13,336 nt of DNA from an uncultured Christensenella sp. (GCA_910578655.1 CAJTQE010000020.1:13792-27127); one strand, 5' to 3'; positions 1 through 6,808 are shown, counted from the stretch's first letter. Numbers and translations: made by a program. Notes: generated by a model from the letters alone, not told the origin.

Positions 1-746
1 AAATTATGGGAAGTATGGCGTTGGATACAACCGTTAAAGAGTTCCCCGGCGCAACCCTTTCCTGGTCACTGAAAGAAGCCGTTGACGGCATTACCGTTGA
101 AACCGACAAAAAAGGAACAACCCTTGCCGTTAAGCTTTCCGAAACAGAAAGAGAAGTAGTTCTTGTTGCAACCATCAACTACGGTACTGCAACTGCAACT
201 AAGGAATTTACCATTAAAGTGCTTGGTGTAACTGTTGCAGAGGGTACGGTGAAATTTGATTTTGGCGGTATTACCGATAAAGGTACAAAGATTCCTGACG
301 ATGCAACCGCGTTGAAAGTTTTCGGCGGCTCCATGTTTGGCAGTGCAGCTAACCTTACGGCAGCCAAAGTAGATACTGTTTTTCAAGGTAACGCTACCGG
401 CGGTGCTTACGCAAATACATCAGGTCTGTTAAAACTTGGTTCAGGCAGTGCTAACGGTACAGTAACGTTAACGTTTGATAAAAACGTAAGCAAAATTGAA
501 ATTGTATGTCACGACTGGTATGCTAAATCAGATAAATTCCCTGAAAATACAAACCAGTTATCTGTAAACGGTTCGGAAGCTAAGTTTGCTCCCTATAATG
601 AGAACGGTGAAGGTCAACCTGTAGTATTTGAATTGACTCCGGCAAATGAAGTTGTAATAACTACATCTAATACGGGTTCGACCGAAGAAAAGAAAGTCGG
701 CGGAAGAATATTCATATTTGAAATTGTCGTACATTTTGCAAATTAA
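1..746 (+). CDS. Secreted/surface protein with Ig-like domain, 3' end only
   Basis: The reading frame is open from the first complete codon (base 3). The first ATG at base 6 has no room for a ribosome binding site, so this is most likely the C-terminal ~247 residues of a longer exported protein. The first ~75 residues fit the atrophied bacterial Ig domain pattern: a WS core, alternating Thr/Val strands and a closing ATINYG...KEFTIKV strand. The remaining ~170 residues are rich in Gly, Thr and Asn, with repeated beta-strand patterns such as GTVTLTFDKN and a final GGRIFIFEIVVHF strand, suggesting a jelly-roll or carbohydrate-binding-like domain. No LPXTG motif or membrane helix follows, so nothing anchors this end to the wall. 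The enzymatic or adhesive part, if any, lies outside the window. The Ig-like call is moderately sure; the second domain is not identified. Confidence 0.7.
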   Translation, partial: IMGSMALDTTVKEFPGATLSWSLKEAVDGITVETDKKGTTLAVKLSETEREVVLVATINYGTATATKEFTIKVLGVTVAEGTVKFDFGGITDKGTKIPDDATALKVFGGSMFGSAANLTAAKVDTVFQGNATGGAYANTSGLLKLGSGSANGTVTLTFDKNVSKIEIVCHDWYAKSDKFPENTNQLSVNGSEAKFAPYNENGEGQPVVFELTPANEVVITTSNTGSTEEKKVGGRIFIFEIVVHFAN

Positions 747-777
747 TTTTAAATAATGAATTGAAATTATTAAAAAG

Positions 778-815
778 CAAAAAAACAACCTTCCCGAAAG
801 GGAAGGCTGTTTTTT
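778..815. terminator. Bidirectional intrinsic terminator
   Basis: A 7-bp perfect stem (CCTTCCC at 789-795, GGGAAGG at 800-806) closes on a GAAA tetraloop. It extends past one mismatch into an A-tract on the left and a T-tract (810-815) on the right. The A/T flanks provide a U-run for transcripts from either side, fitting its place between the convergent surface-protein gene (ends 746) and surE (ends 828). Confidence 0.9.
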
Positions 816-827
816 GTTGTTTACACG

Positions 828-1544
828 TTATTTTTTGCTAAACAAATCATAGGCGGAAACGTTTGTAAGTTGCGACGTGAGGGGGGTAAGCGATATATGA
901 CCCGTCATAACAGCGTCGGTGTCAATGTCAAGGTTTTTAGTGTTTTTGTAAAGGCAGATAAGGCGCGGACTTACCATATTATCCGGCAAAAACTCGAAGT
1001 CATCACTGTAAATCGCATCGCCCGTTTTTGTTATCAGAATTTCATCACCGCTGTCGGGAATATTTACGTTGACTATTTCCGCGTAGTCAAACATTTTGCG
1101 CGCCTTAATCTCTTCAAACGCGCGGTCGATATTCTTTATTGCGTTATCAAACGAAGTGAATGCAGAGGAAACTGCAATTGCCTTTATTCCGCATTTAGCC
1201 GCCTCGAAACACGCGCCTACCGTTCCGGAATAGTTTATATCGCCGCCCAAATTATATCCGCAGTTCATTCCGGAAATTACAAGGTCAAACTTCTTTTTAA
1301 AACCCAGCACAGCCATTCGTACGCAATCGGCAGGGGTGGAGTCCACGCTGTAAGCTTCTATACCGTCGAATATATCAACTTTTTTAACCTCGTACGGCTT
1401 GTGGATTTCAATTGAGTGGCTTTTTCCGCTCTGCTGAACTTTGGGCGCAAACACGCAAATTTCGCCTTTGTCTTTCGCCCAGTTAACCAAATGCCTTAAA
1501 CCTTCGGCATTAATTCCGTCGTCGTTGGTAAGTAATATTTTCAT
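828..1544 (-). CDS. surE: 5'/3'-nucleotidase SurE
   Basis: SurE is a metal-dependent phosphatase that removes phosphate from nucleoside 5'- and 3'-monophosphates; some members also trim short polyphosphate. The 238-residue product starts MKILLTNDDG, with the metal-binding pair D8/D9. It continues with S39 in QQSGKSHS and the SGMNCGYNLG loop (N94), followed by DINYSGTVGACFEA, all hallmarks of the family. Family members are usually about 250 residues, so it is complete with a short tail. I chose the ATG at 1544 because GGAGG (1551-1555) lies 6 nt upstream; an in-frame TTG two codons earlier directly abuts that site and is unlikely to be the start. The ATG overlaps the TGA of the upstream DHH gene (ATGA), so translation is probably coupled. 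It is the last gene of a three-gene minus-strand operon ending at the terminator at 778-815. Confidence 0.95.
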   Translation of the reverse strand: MKILLTNDDGINAEGLRHLVNWAKDKGEICVFAPKVQQSGKSHSIEIHKPYEVKKVDIFDGIEAYSVDSTPADCVRMAVLGFKKKFDLVISGMNCGYNLGGDINYSGTVGACFEAAKCGIKAIAVSSAFTSFDNAIKNIDRAFEEIKARKMFDYAEIVNVNIPDSGDEILITKTGDAIYSDDFEFLPDNMVSPRLICLYKNTKNLDIDTDAVMTGHISLTPLTSQLTNVSAYDLFSKK

Positions 1545-2521
1545 AGCCAACCTCCGTGTGTCTTTTTGTATTCGCCGAGCAGTTTATCGGCGTCTTTAAT
1601 AAGTTCGTTCATTTCTTCCTGTGTATATACAGTCGCGCCGGCAGCCATTTTATGACCTCCGCCGTGATACTTGTTTGCCAGTTCGTTTACGCCGAGAAAA
1701 CGCGAACGCAGTCTTACGCGTATTTGATTTTTGGCTTTTTCGTCGATAAACGCAAGCCAAATCAAACTTCCGCGTATCGCGCTCAATTCGCTTACAACGT
1801 CGCTTGCCGCTTCCAAAGTAAGTTTAAGCTTCTTTTGCGCAGCGTCGTCCATATAGATATAAGCAACGCCGTTGGGTGTTAACTTGATATGGTCGTAAAC
1901 GTAAGATTTTAATTTAAGCGTCTCAAATTCGTCTACGTATAGGTTTGCAAACAGCTTTTCGGTATCTACTCCGCAATCCAGCAGCGCACCGGCAAGGCGC
2001 ATAGTTTCGCCCGTAACGCCTTCGTAACGGAATCTTCCGCTGTCAGTCACCATTCCCAAATAAATGTAAGTTGCGGCCTCAGGCGTCATTTTAAGCTTAT
2101 CCTTGTGTGTGAGGTAAAAGTCTGCAATCATTTCGCAAGCGGAGGAGCGGAAGTCTTCAACCCAACTTATATCCCCGTAAGGTCTGTCGTCAATGTGGTG
2201 GTCTATTTTTATAAGTTCTTTCGCTTTGTTATAGTTACGGTTGGAAATGCGGTCCGCAGTGCCGGTGTCAATAACTATTTGCAACGCGCCGTCGTAAACG
2301 CTGTCATCAACTATATCTTCACCGCCCAAAAAAGCGAGGTAGTCGGAATAGTCTTCGTTGACTACGTAAATTTTCTTGTCGGGATAGGTTTCGCGCAACA
2401 GTTTGCAAAGCCCTTTGGTAGAACCTATGGCATCGCCGTCGGGGCGGATATGGCGCGATATGATAATCGTGTGATAGCTTTCAATCTTTTGCAGAATCAG
2501 ATTTTTTATTTCAGCGTTCAT
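1541..2521 (-). CDS. nrnA: NrnA-like DHH-DHHA1 phosphoesterase (second of tandem pair)
   Basis: DHH-DHHA1 proteins of this size (326 residues here) include NrnA, which degrades nanoRNA (2-5 nt) and dephosphorylates pAp to AMP, and Pde2-like enzymes that split pApA to AMP. The N-terminal DHH domain shows SRHIRPDGDAIGS (H24, D28, D30), VIDTG (D85), the DHH signature IDHHID (D107-H109) and MVTDSGRF (D160), a full set of metal ligands. The C-terminal DHHA1 domain ends with KYHGGGHKMAAG (287-294), the substrate-binding glycine motif. The ATG follows directly on the TAA of the upstream paralogue, with GGAGG at 2527-2531; the stop overlaps the surE start. No membrane or GGDEF domain is present, so it is not a GdpP-type protein. 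Which of nanoRNA, pAp or pApA is the main substrate cannot be read from sequence. Confidence 0.9.
   Translation of the reverse strand: MNAEIKNLILQKIESYHTIIISRHIRPDGDAIGSTKGLCKLLRETYPDKKIYVVNEDYSDYLAFLGGEDIVDDSVYDGALQIVIDTGTADRISNRNYNKAKELIKIDHHIDDRPYGDISWVEDFRSSACEMIADFYLTHKDKLKMTPEAATYIYLGMVTDSGRFRYEGVTGETMRLAGALLDCGVDTEKLFANLYVDEFETLKLKSYVYDHIKLTPNGVAYIYMDDAAQKKLKLTLEAASDVVSELSAIRGSLIWLAFIDEKAKNQIRVRLRSRFLGVNELANKYHGGGHKMAAGATVYTQEEMNELIKDADKLLGEYKKTHGGWL
1551..1555 (-). promoter_or_regulatory. Ribosome binding site deciding the surE start
   Basis: GGAGG on the minus strand, inside the end of the upstream DHH coding region, spaced 6 nt from ATG 1544. It overlaps no alternative site and favours ATG 1544 over the TTG at 1550. 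Confidence 0.8.
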
Positions 2522-3457
2522 TTATGCCTCCGTTGCGGCAAGGGCATTCAGGTCGTCTAAAAGTTTCATTGCGGTTTCCTTGTCGGGTACCGTGCAGCCG
2601 CTTGCCTTTTTGTGTCCGCCGCCGCCGTATTTGACAGCTACGGGATTTATGTTGTATCGGTTAGACCGAAGTTCAACGTGAATGCCGTCAAAGCTTTCGG
2701 TAAAGTTTACCCAGATGAAAACGCCTTTAATGTCGCGCATTAGTCCGACAAGCCCCGTCGAAACTACGGGCGCAGCTGCGTCTTTGGGCAGTTCTTCACG
2801 CGTAGTATAGATATACGCAACGTTGTTTTTTGTAAACTTTATTTTGTGCATATTGTCGGCGCGCTGAATAATAGTGGAAAAATCTTCCGAATAGAGGTTG
2901 TAATAAAGCGTGTTCAAATCAATCGGCTGCGACATAAGGAAAGCCGCAAGCTCGAACGTGCGCGCCGAGGTCTGATCGTACACAAATCTTCCGCTGTCAG
3001 TTACCATTCCCGTATACAGCGCGGTTGCCGATTCCGTAGAAAGTTTAAGTTTGCACTGCTTTGCAAACATAGCGACAAGTCCGCACGCGCTTTCATAGCT
3101 GCTGTCAACGATATCCAAATCAGTAATCTTTTCGCAATAAATATGATGGTCGAAACGAAGCGTAGCCGCCGCGGTCTTATACCTTTCGTCGCAAATAAGG
3201 TGAGAGGCGCCGCAGTCCAAAATTATTGCAAGCGCGTCTTTATAATATTCGTCGGGAATCTCGTCCATTTTTCCGTACATAAAAGGCAGGCGTGCTGCTT
3301 CGTCGCCGACGACGTAAATCTTTTTATTCGGAAAATTATCCTTTAAAAGTGCGGCAAGCCCCATCTGACTTCCGAGTGCGTCGCCGTCGGGAAATTTATG
3401 ACGGTGAATTATTATCGTATCGTATTTTTTGATTAATTTTAAAGCCTGCTTAAACAT
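2522..3457 (-). CDS. nrnA: NrnA-like DHH-DHHA1 phosphoesterase (first of tandem pair)
   Basis: This 311-residue protein has the same architecture as its downstream neighbour: HRHKFPDGDALGS (H20, D24, D26), ILDCG (D81), FDHHIY (D103-H105), MVTDSGRF (D154) and a C-terminal KYGGGGHKKASG (277-287). All metal ligands are kept, so both copies should be active. The two proteins differ clearly outside these motifs, so the pair looks like an old duplication or separate subfamilies rather than a recent copy. By family it should release mononucleotides from very short RNA, pAp or linear dinucleotides in the cytoplasm. The start at ATG 3457 is supported by AAAGGAG at 3469-3475, a slightly long 11 nt away. 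It is the first gene of the operon and is driven by the promoter at 3489-3517. Confidence 0.9.
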   Translation of the reverse strand: MFKQALKLIKKYDTIIIHRHKFPDGDALGSQMGLAALLKDNFPNKKIYVVGDEAARLPFMYGKMDEIPDEYYKDALAIILDCGASHLICDERYKTAAATLRFDHHIYCEKITDLDIVDSSYESACGLVAMFAKQCKLKLSTESATALYTGMVTDSGRFVYDQTSARTFELAAFLMSQPIDLNTLYYNLYSEDFSTIIQRADNMHKIKFTKNNVAYIYTTREELPKDAAAPVVSTGLVGLMRDIKGVFIWVNFTESFDGIHVELRSNRYNINPVAVKYGGGGHKKASGCTVPDKETAMKLLDDLNALAATEA

Positions 3458-3488
3458 TATTTGATAACTCCTTTTAATGAATCAAATC

Positions 3489-3517
3489 AGTATATCATAC
3501 AAATGTAATTTTGTCAA
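3489..3517 (-). promoter_or_regulatory. Sigma-70 promoter for the DHH-DHH-surE operon
   Basis: On the minus strand, TTGACA (3517-3512) is followed after 17 nt by TATACT (3494-3489), an exact consensus -35 and a 5/6 -10. Transcription would start near 3482 and give a leader of about 25 nt before ATG 3457. Confidence 0.85.
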
Positions 3518-3542
3518 CTGCCAAAATTGAGGCTTGACAAAA
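3509..3542. repeat. 9-bp inverted repeat spanning two divergent -35 boxes
   Basis: TTTTGTCAA (3509-3517) and TTGACAAAA (3534-3542) are exact reverse complements separated by 16 bp. Each arm contains the -35 hexamer of one of the two divergent promoters. The symmetry could simply reflect two consensus -35 boxes plus adjacent A/T, or could mark a shared operator. Confidence 0.7.
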
Positions 3543-3562
3543 GAGGGGGCAGGCAGTATAAT
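3534..3562 (+). promoter_or_regulatory. Fully consensus sigma-70 promoter for the HAD-kinase operon
   Basis: TTGACA (3534-3539), a 17-nt spacer, then TATAAT (3557-3562): a perfect match to the consensus in both boxes and spacing. Transcription would start near 3569, about 16 nt before the ATG at 3585. The in-frame TTG at 3534 is the -35 box itself and not a start codon. Confidence 0.92.
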
Positions 3563-3574
3563 ATTAAGGTATAT

Positions 3575-3580
3575 AGGAGG
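3575..3580 (+). promoter_or_regulatory. Ribosome binding site deciding the HAD-kinase start
   Basis: AGGAGG, 4 nt before ATG 3585. It is the only good site in the short leader and fixes the start downstream of the promoter. Confidence 0.85.
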
Positions 3581-3584
3581 TTTT

Positions 3585-4691
3585 ATGAAGAAATACAGAA
3601 TCCGCGTCGGGCTTGACGTCGACGATACCCTTTACGAGTGTAACTCTTACGCAGTCTCTATAATCAACAAGCGGCATCCCGATGAAGAGCCTTTAAAGGT
3701 AGAGGATATTAAACACTGGGGCGGCTGCGGCAGACACGTTGAAGAACGTATTGCGCTGTATTCCGACCCAAAATTCGTTGAAACCCAGCCGATAACCGAA
3801 GGCGCGCAGGAATTCGTCAAAAAACTTTCTGAAATCGCCGACGTATTCTTTATAACCGCCGTGCCTGCGTGCTGTATGAGCGCGAGGGCGCAAAGGCTTA
3901 TAAAAGACTTTCCGGAAATTCCGCCCGAGAATATAATTTTGGGAACGCGCAAAGACGTTATTTCACTCGATATTATGCTTGACGACGGCGCGCACAATAT
4001 TTCCAGCTCACGCGCGGCGTATCCCGTTTTGTTCCGTAAGCCGTGGAATACGGGGCTGTCGGGTTTGCTTTCGGTAAACAGTTACGACGACTTTATGCAC
4101 TTTTGCGAAATGGTGCGCAATTCGTTTTACGATAAGTTTCCCAAACTCGGCGCAGGCGGCGTTCTTTGCCTTGTCGGGCCGTCGGGTTCTTCCAAAACGG
4201 AAATTGCAAACGGGCTTACAAAGCTTAAAGGTTTTGAAAAACCGCTTACTTCAACTACCCGTCCGCGCAGAAAAAGCGAGGCGGCTGACAGTTACCGCTT
4301 TATTTCCGAAGCCCAGTTCATCAAAGAAATGAAGGCAGGCAGTTATATTGAAACTACGGTTTACAGCGGATATCACTTCGGCACGTCCGAAAACGACATT
4401 TCACCCATAGTCGACAGGGGCGGAGTCGCGGTCATTCCCATAGATATTTGCGGCGCGATAACGCTGAAAAATTTGTACCGTCAGCGCGCAATGCTCGTAT
4501 TTACGCGTAAAGAACGTGCAGATGCAATTAAAAGCATTATCGAAATGGATATAGATATAGACGACAAAACGAGGCGCATTATGTCCCTTGACTTCGAATA
4601 CCGAAACAGCGAGGTGTGCGATACGGAAGTAGTCGTCGGCAGCGACGTTAACGCAGTTATAGAAAAGATAGTCGCACTGGTTAAAAATTAA
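3585..4691 (+). CDS. HAD 5'(3')-deoxyribonucleotidase-like / guanylate kinase-like fusion
   Basis: This 368-residue protein holds two nucleotide-enzyme domains. Residues 1-180 are a HAD phosphatase of the NT5C (deoxyribonucleotidase) type: GLDVDDTLY with nucleophile D11 and acid D13, FFITAVP (T91), K123 and the metal motif MLDDG (D133/D134). Residues 192-368 match guanylate kinase from end to end: P-loop GPSGSSKT (198-205), GMP-site STTRPRR (223-229), Y237, YIETTVYSGYHFGTS with E256, IPID (D287), a lid-like LYRQRAMLVFTRKERADAI and the closing EYRNSEVCDTEVVV. Two deviations stand out: the P-loop glycine before the lysine is Ser (S203), and the second GMP-site tyrosine is Phe (F265). The domains would catalyse opposite phosphate transfers. 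A fold-for-fold analogue is polynucleotide kinase-phosphatase, but the kinase type differs. It is the first gene of a plus-strand operon, divergent from the DHH/surE operon. The domain calls are firm; the true substrate is unknown. Confidence 0.85.
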   Translation: MKKYRIRVGLDVDDTLYECNSYAVSIINKRHPDEEPLKVEDIKHWGGCGRHVEERIALYSDPKFVETQPITEGAQEFVKKLSEIADVFFITAVPACCMSARAQRLIKDFPEIPPENIILGTRKDVISLDIMLDDGAHNISSSRAAYPVLFRKPWNTGLSGLLSVNSYDDFMHFCEMVRNSFYDKFPKLGAGGVLCLVGPSGSSKTEIANGLTKLKGFEKPLTSTTRPRRKSEAADSYRFISEAQFIKEMKAGSYIETTVYSGYHFGTSENDISPIVDRGGVAVIPIDICGAITLKNLYRQRAMLVFTRKERADAIKSIIEMDIDIDDKTRRIMSLDFEYRNSEVCDTEVVVGSDVNAVIEKIVALVKN

Positions 4692-4700
4692 GAGGAAGAT

Positions 4701-6074
4701 ATGAATTACGATATTATAATTATAGGCGCAGGCCCCGGCGGAATTTTTTCCGCTTACGAACTCCGCGACAGCGGACTTAAAGTTGCCGTATTCGAGGACG
4801 GAAACGAACTTTCCAAACGCAAATGTCCCATTGACGGTAAAAAAGTTAAGTCTTGCATAAACTGCAAAACTTGTTCGATTATGTCGGGTTTCGGCGGTGC
4901 GGGTGCGTTTTCGGACGGAAAATATAACATTACCAACGATTTCGGCGGAAGCCTTTACGAGCATATAGGTAAAGTCAACGCGCTTGCGCTTATGGAATAC
5001 GTCGACAAAATCAACGCAAAGCACGGCGGAGCGCAGACTAAGCTGTACTCAACCGCAGGTTCGGACTTTCATAAAATTTGTACGCAAAACAAGTTGAACC
5101 TGTTAAATGCAAAAGTTCGCCATTTGGGTACGGACATAAATTATACAGTGCTTTCAAATATCTACGAAGAGCTGAAAGGCAAGATAGACTTCTATTTCAA
5201 TACTCACGTCAATGATATAAAAAAGACGGCGGACGGGTTCGAGGTTATAGCGGACAAAAACTACACCTGTAAGTACTGCATAGTTTCCGCAGGCAGAAGC
5301 GGAAGCAAGTGGATGGAAACGGTCTGCAAAAATCTTAACATAGTCACACATTCCAACAGGGTGGATATAGGCGTGCGCGTAGAGCTTGCCGCCGAAGTAT
5401 TCGAACACATTACCGACGAACTTTACGAAAGCAAGATTGTTTACACGACCGAGAAATACGAGGATAAAGTGCGTACGTTCTGTATGAATCCGCGCGGCAT
5501 AGTCGTAAATGAAAACACCAACGGAATTATAACCGTAAACGGACACAGCTTCGAGGATGAGAGCCGCAAGACCAACAATACAAACTTTGCGCTGCTCGTT
5601 TCAAAGCATTTTTCGGAACCGTTCAAAGACAGCAACGGCTACGGCGAGAGCATCGCCCGCCTTTCGAATATGCTTGGCGGCGGCGTAATCGTGCAGCGGT
5701 TCGGCGATATGGTTCGCGGCAGGCGCAGTACGCAAAAGAGGATAGAGGAAAATCTCGTCGTTCCGACGCTCAGCGCAACGCCCGGCGATTTAAGCCTTAT
5801 TCTGCCTAAGCGTATTCTCGACGGTATAATTGAAATGATTTACGCCCTTGATAAGGTTGCAAAAGGCACTGCCAACGACGAAACGCTGCTGTACGGCGTA
5901 GAGGTCAAGTTCTATAATATGGAAGTTGAAACGGACGAAAATCTCGAAGCGCGCCACAAAGGGTTGTATATTATCGGCGACGGGAGCGGAGTTACCCATT
6001 CGCTGTCGCACGCTTCGGCAAGCGGCGTATACGTTGCACGGCATATTCTGTCGAATACAGCCGGCGCAAAGTAA
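4701..6074 (+). CDS. FAD-dependent dehydrogenase, COG2509 type
   Basis: This 457-residue cytoplasmic flavoprotein begins with the FAD-binding Rossmann motif IIIIGAGPGG (residues 5-14) and an acidic strand end (VFEDG, 30-34). It ends with GLYIIGDGSG...SLSHASASGVYVARHI, the second FAD-contact motif. Between lies the segment typical of COG2509: four cysteines C42, C52, C55 and C58 just before GFGGAGAFSDGKYN. The cysteines could bind a metal or an Fe-S cluster, but I cannot tell which. Members of this group are conserved in Clostridia and poorly characterised; the substrate is unknown. Its ATG lies 9 nt after the fusion gene's stop, with a GAGGA site, so the two are co-transcribed. A hairpin follows in the 102-bp gap before the next gene. 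Confidence 0.85.
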   Translation: MNYDIIIIGAGPGGIFSAYELRDSGLKVAVFEDGNELSKRKCPIDGKKVKSCINCKTCSIMSGFGGAGAFSDGKYNITNDFGGSLYEHIGKVNALALMEYVDKINAKHGGAQTKLYSTAGSDFHKICTQNKLNLLNAKVRHLGTDINYTVLSNIYEELKGKIDFYFNTHVNDIKKTADGFEVIADKNYTCKYCIVSAGRSGSKWMETVCKNLNIVTHSNRVDIGVRVELAAEVFEHITDELYESKIVYTTEKYEDKVRTFCMNPRGIVVNENTNGIITVNGHSFEDESRKTNNTNFALLVSKHFSEPFKDSNGYGESIARLSNMLGGGVIVQRFGDMVRGRRSTQKRIEENLVVPTLSATPGDLSLILPKRILDGIIEMIYALDKVAKGTANDETLLYGVEVKFYNMEVETDENLEARHKGLYIIGDGSGVTHSLSHASASGVYVARHILSNTAGAK

Positions 6075-6123
6075 AACGAATTCAGCTTTATTGACGGCGG
6101 TGTCAGCCGTATTTGGAACAGAG

Positions 6124-6162
6124 TATAATTATATGCCGGCGGATACCCGTCGGCTGTATTTT
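6124..6162 (+). terminator. Hairpin with T-rich tail before the FMN reductase; possible terminator or 5' UTR hairpin
   Basis: In the 102-bp gap 6075-6176, an 8-bp stem (6135-6142 with 6147-6154, one G-U pair) closes on ATAC and is followed by TGTATTTT (6155-6162). It could end or weaken transcription from upstream. A TATAAT at 6124-6129 lies just before it with no good -35 at 16-18 nt, so a promoter starting at the hairpin base is possible but weakly supported. A strong AAAGGAGGG follows at 6163-6171. Confidence 0.5.
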
Positions 6163-6176
6163 AAAGGAGGGAGTAA

Positions 6177-6797
6177 ATGAATGTTTTGCTTATTAACGGA
6201 AGTCCGAGAGCTGACGGCTGCACATTTACCGCACTTTCGGAAATTTCGAAAAAATTGAACGAAAACGGCTTTCAAACCGAAATTTTGCAAGTGGGCAATG
6301 TACCCGTGCAGGACTGTATTGCGTGCGGTAAATGCAAGGCAACGGGCAAATGCGTATTTGACGACGTTGTGAACGTAATAATAGAAAAGGCAAAAACGGC
6401 GGACGGATTCGTGTTCGGTACGCCCGTATATTACGCTCACCCGTCGGGGCGTATTCTTTCCGTGCTTGACAGGGCGTTTTACGCAGGCGGAGCAAACTTC
6501 GTGCATAAACCTGCGGCGGTGATAGCATCGGCGCGCAGAGCCGGAACGACCGTTTCGCTTGATACGCTTTCAAAGTATCTCGGTATTAAACAAATGCCTA
6601 TTGTCAGTTCGTCGTACTGGAATATGGTTCACGGCAGCACTCCCGAACAAATTTATCGTGACTCAGAGGGTATGCAGACAATGCGCAACATTGCGGCAAA
6701 TATGGCGTGGATACTCAAATGTATCGACGCGGGTGCAAAAGCAGGTATAGCCGCGCCCCAAAATCAGGTTTCAGAGCGGACTAATTTTATAAAATAG
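6177..6797 (+). CDS. NADPH-dependent FMN reductase / iron-sulfur flavoprotein-like
   Basis: A 206-residue flavodoxin-fold protein. It begins MNVLLINGSPRADGCTF, the phosphate-binding loop for FMN, and carries GTPVYYAHPSGRILSVLDR (81-99), the isoalloxazine-side loop common to the NADPH-dependent FMN reductase family. Cysteines C47, C50, C53 and C59 form a CX2CX2CX5C cluster, the compact motif of Isf-type iron-sulfur flavoproteins, so a 4Fe-4S cluster is plausible. It would shuttle electrons between NAD(P)H or ferredoxin and an unknown acceptor in the cytoplasm. The start is set by a strong AAAGGAGGG site. It sits between a FAD dehydrogenase and an iron alcohol dehydrogenase, a redox context. 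The stop is 11 nt from the next ATG. The family is sure; cofactor content and partner are not. Confidence 0.88.
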   Translation: MNVLLINGSPRADGCTFTALSEISKKLNENGFQTEILQVGNVPVQDCIACGKCKATGKCVFDDVVNVIIEKAKTADGFVFGTPVYYAHPSGRILSVLDRAFYAGGANFVHKPAAVIASARRAGTTVSLDTLSKYLGIKQMPIVSSSYWNMVHGSTPEQIYRDSEGMQTMRNIAANMAWILKCIDAGAKAGIAAPQNQVSERTNFIK

Positions 6798-6808
6798 AGG
6801 AAAATGAT

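Noticed and set aside
870..1415. Plus-strand open frame of 181 codons inside surE
   Set aside because: The opposite strand is SurE with all its motifs; codon pattern and product are not protein-like.
3534..3584. Upstream TTG extending the HAD-kinase gene by 17 residues
   Set aside because: The TTG is the -35 box of a consensus promoter, the added residues do not look like protein of this family, and AGGAGG precedes ATG 3585.
4401..5024. Minus-strand open frame of 207 codons spanning two plus-strand genes
   Set aside because: It crosses the junction of two well-supported genes and reads as low-complexity aromatic/Val-rich sequence without a start signal.
6091..6129. Promoter made of TTGACG and TATAAT before the FMN reductase
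   Set aside because: The two boxes are 27 nt apart, far outside the usual 16-18 nt; no other -35 fits the TATAAT.
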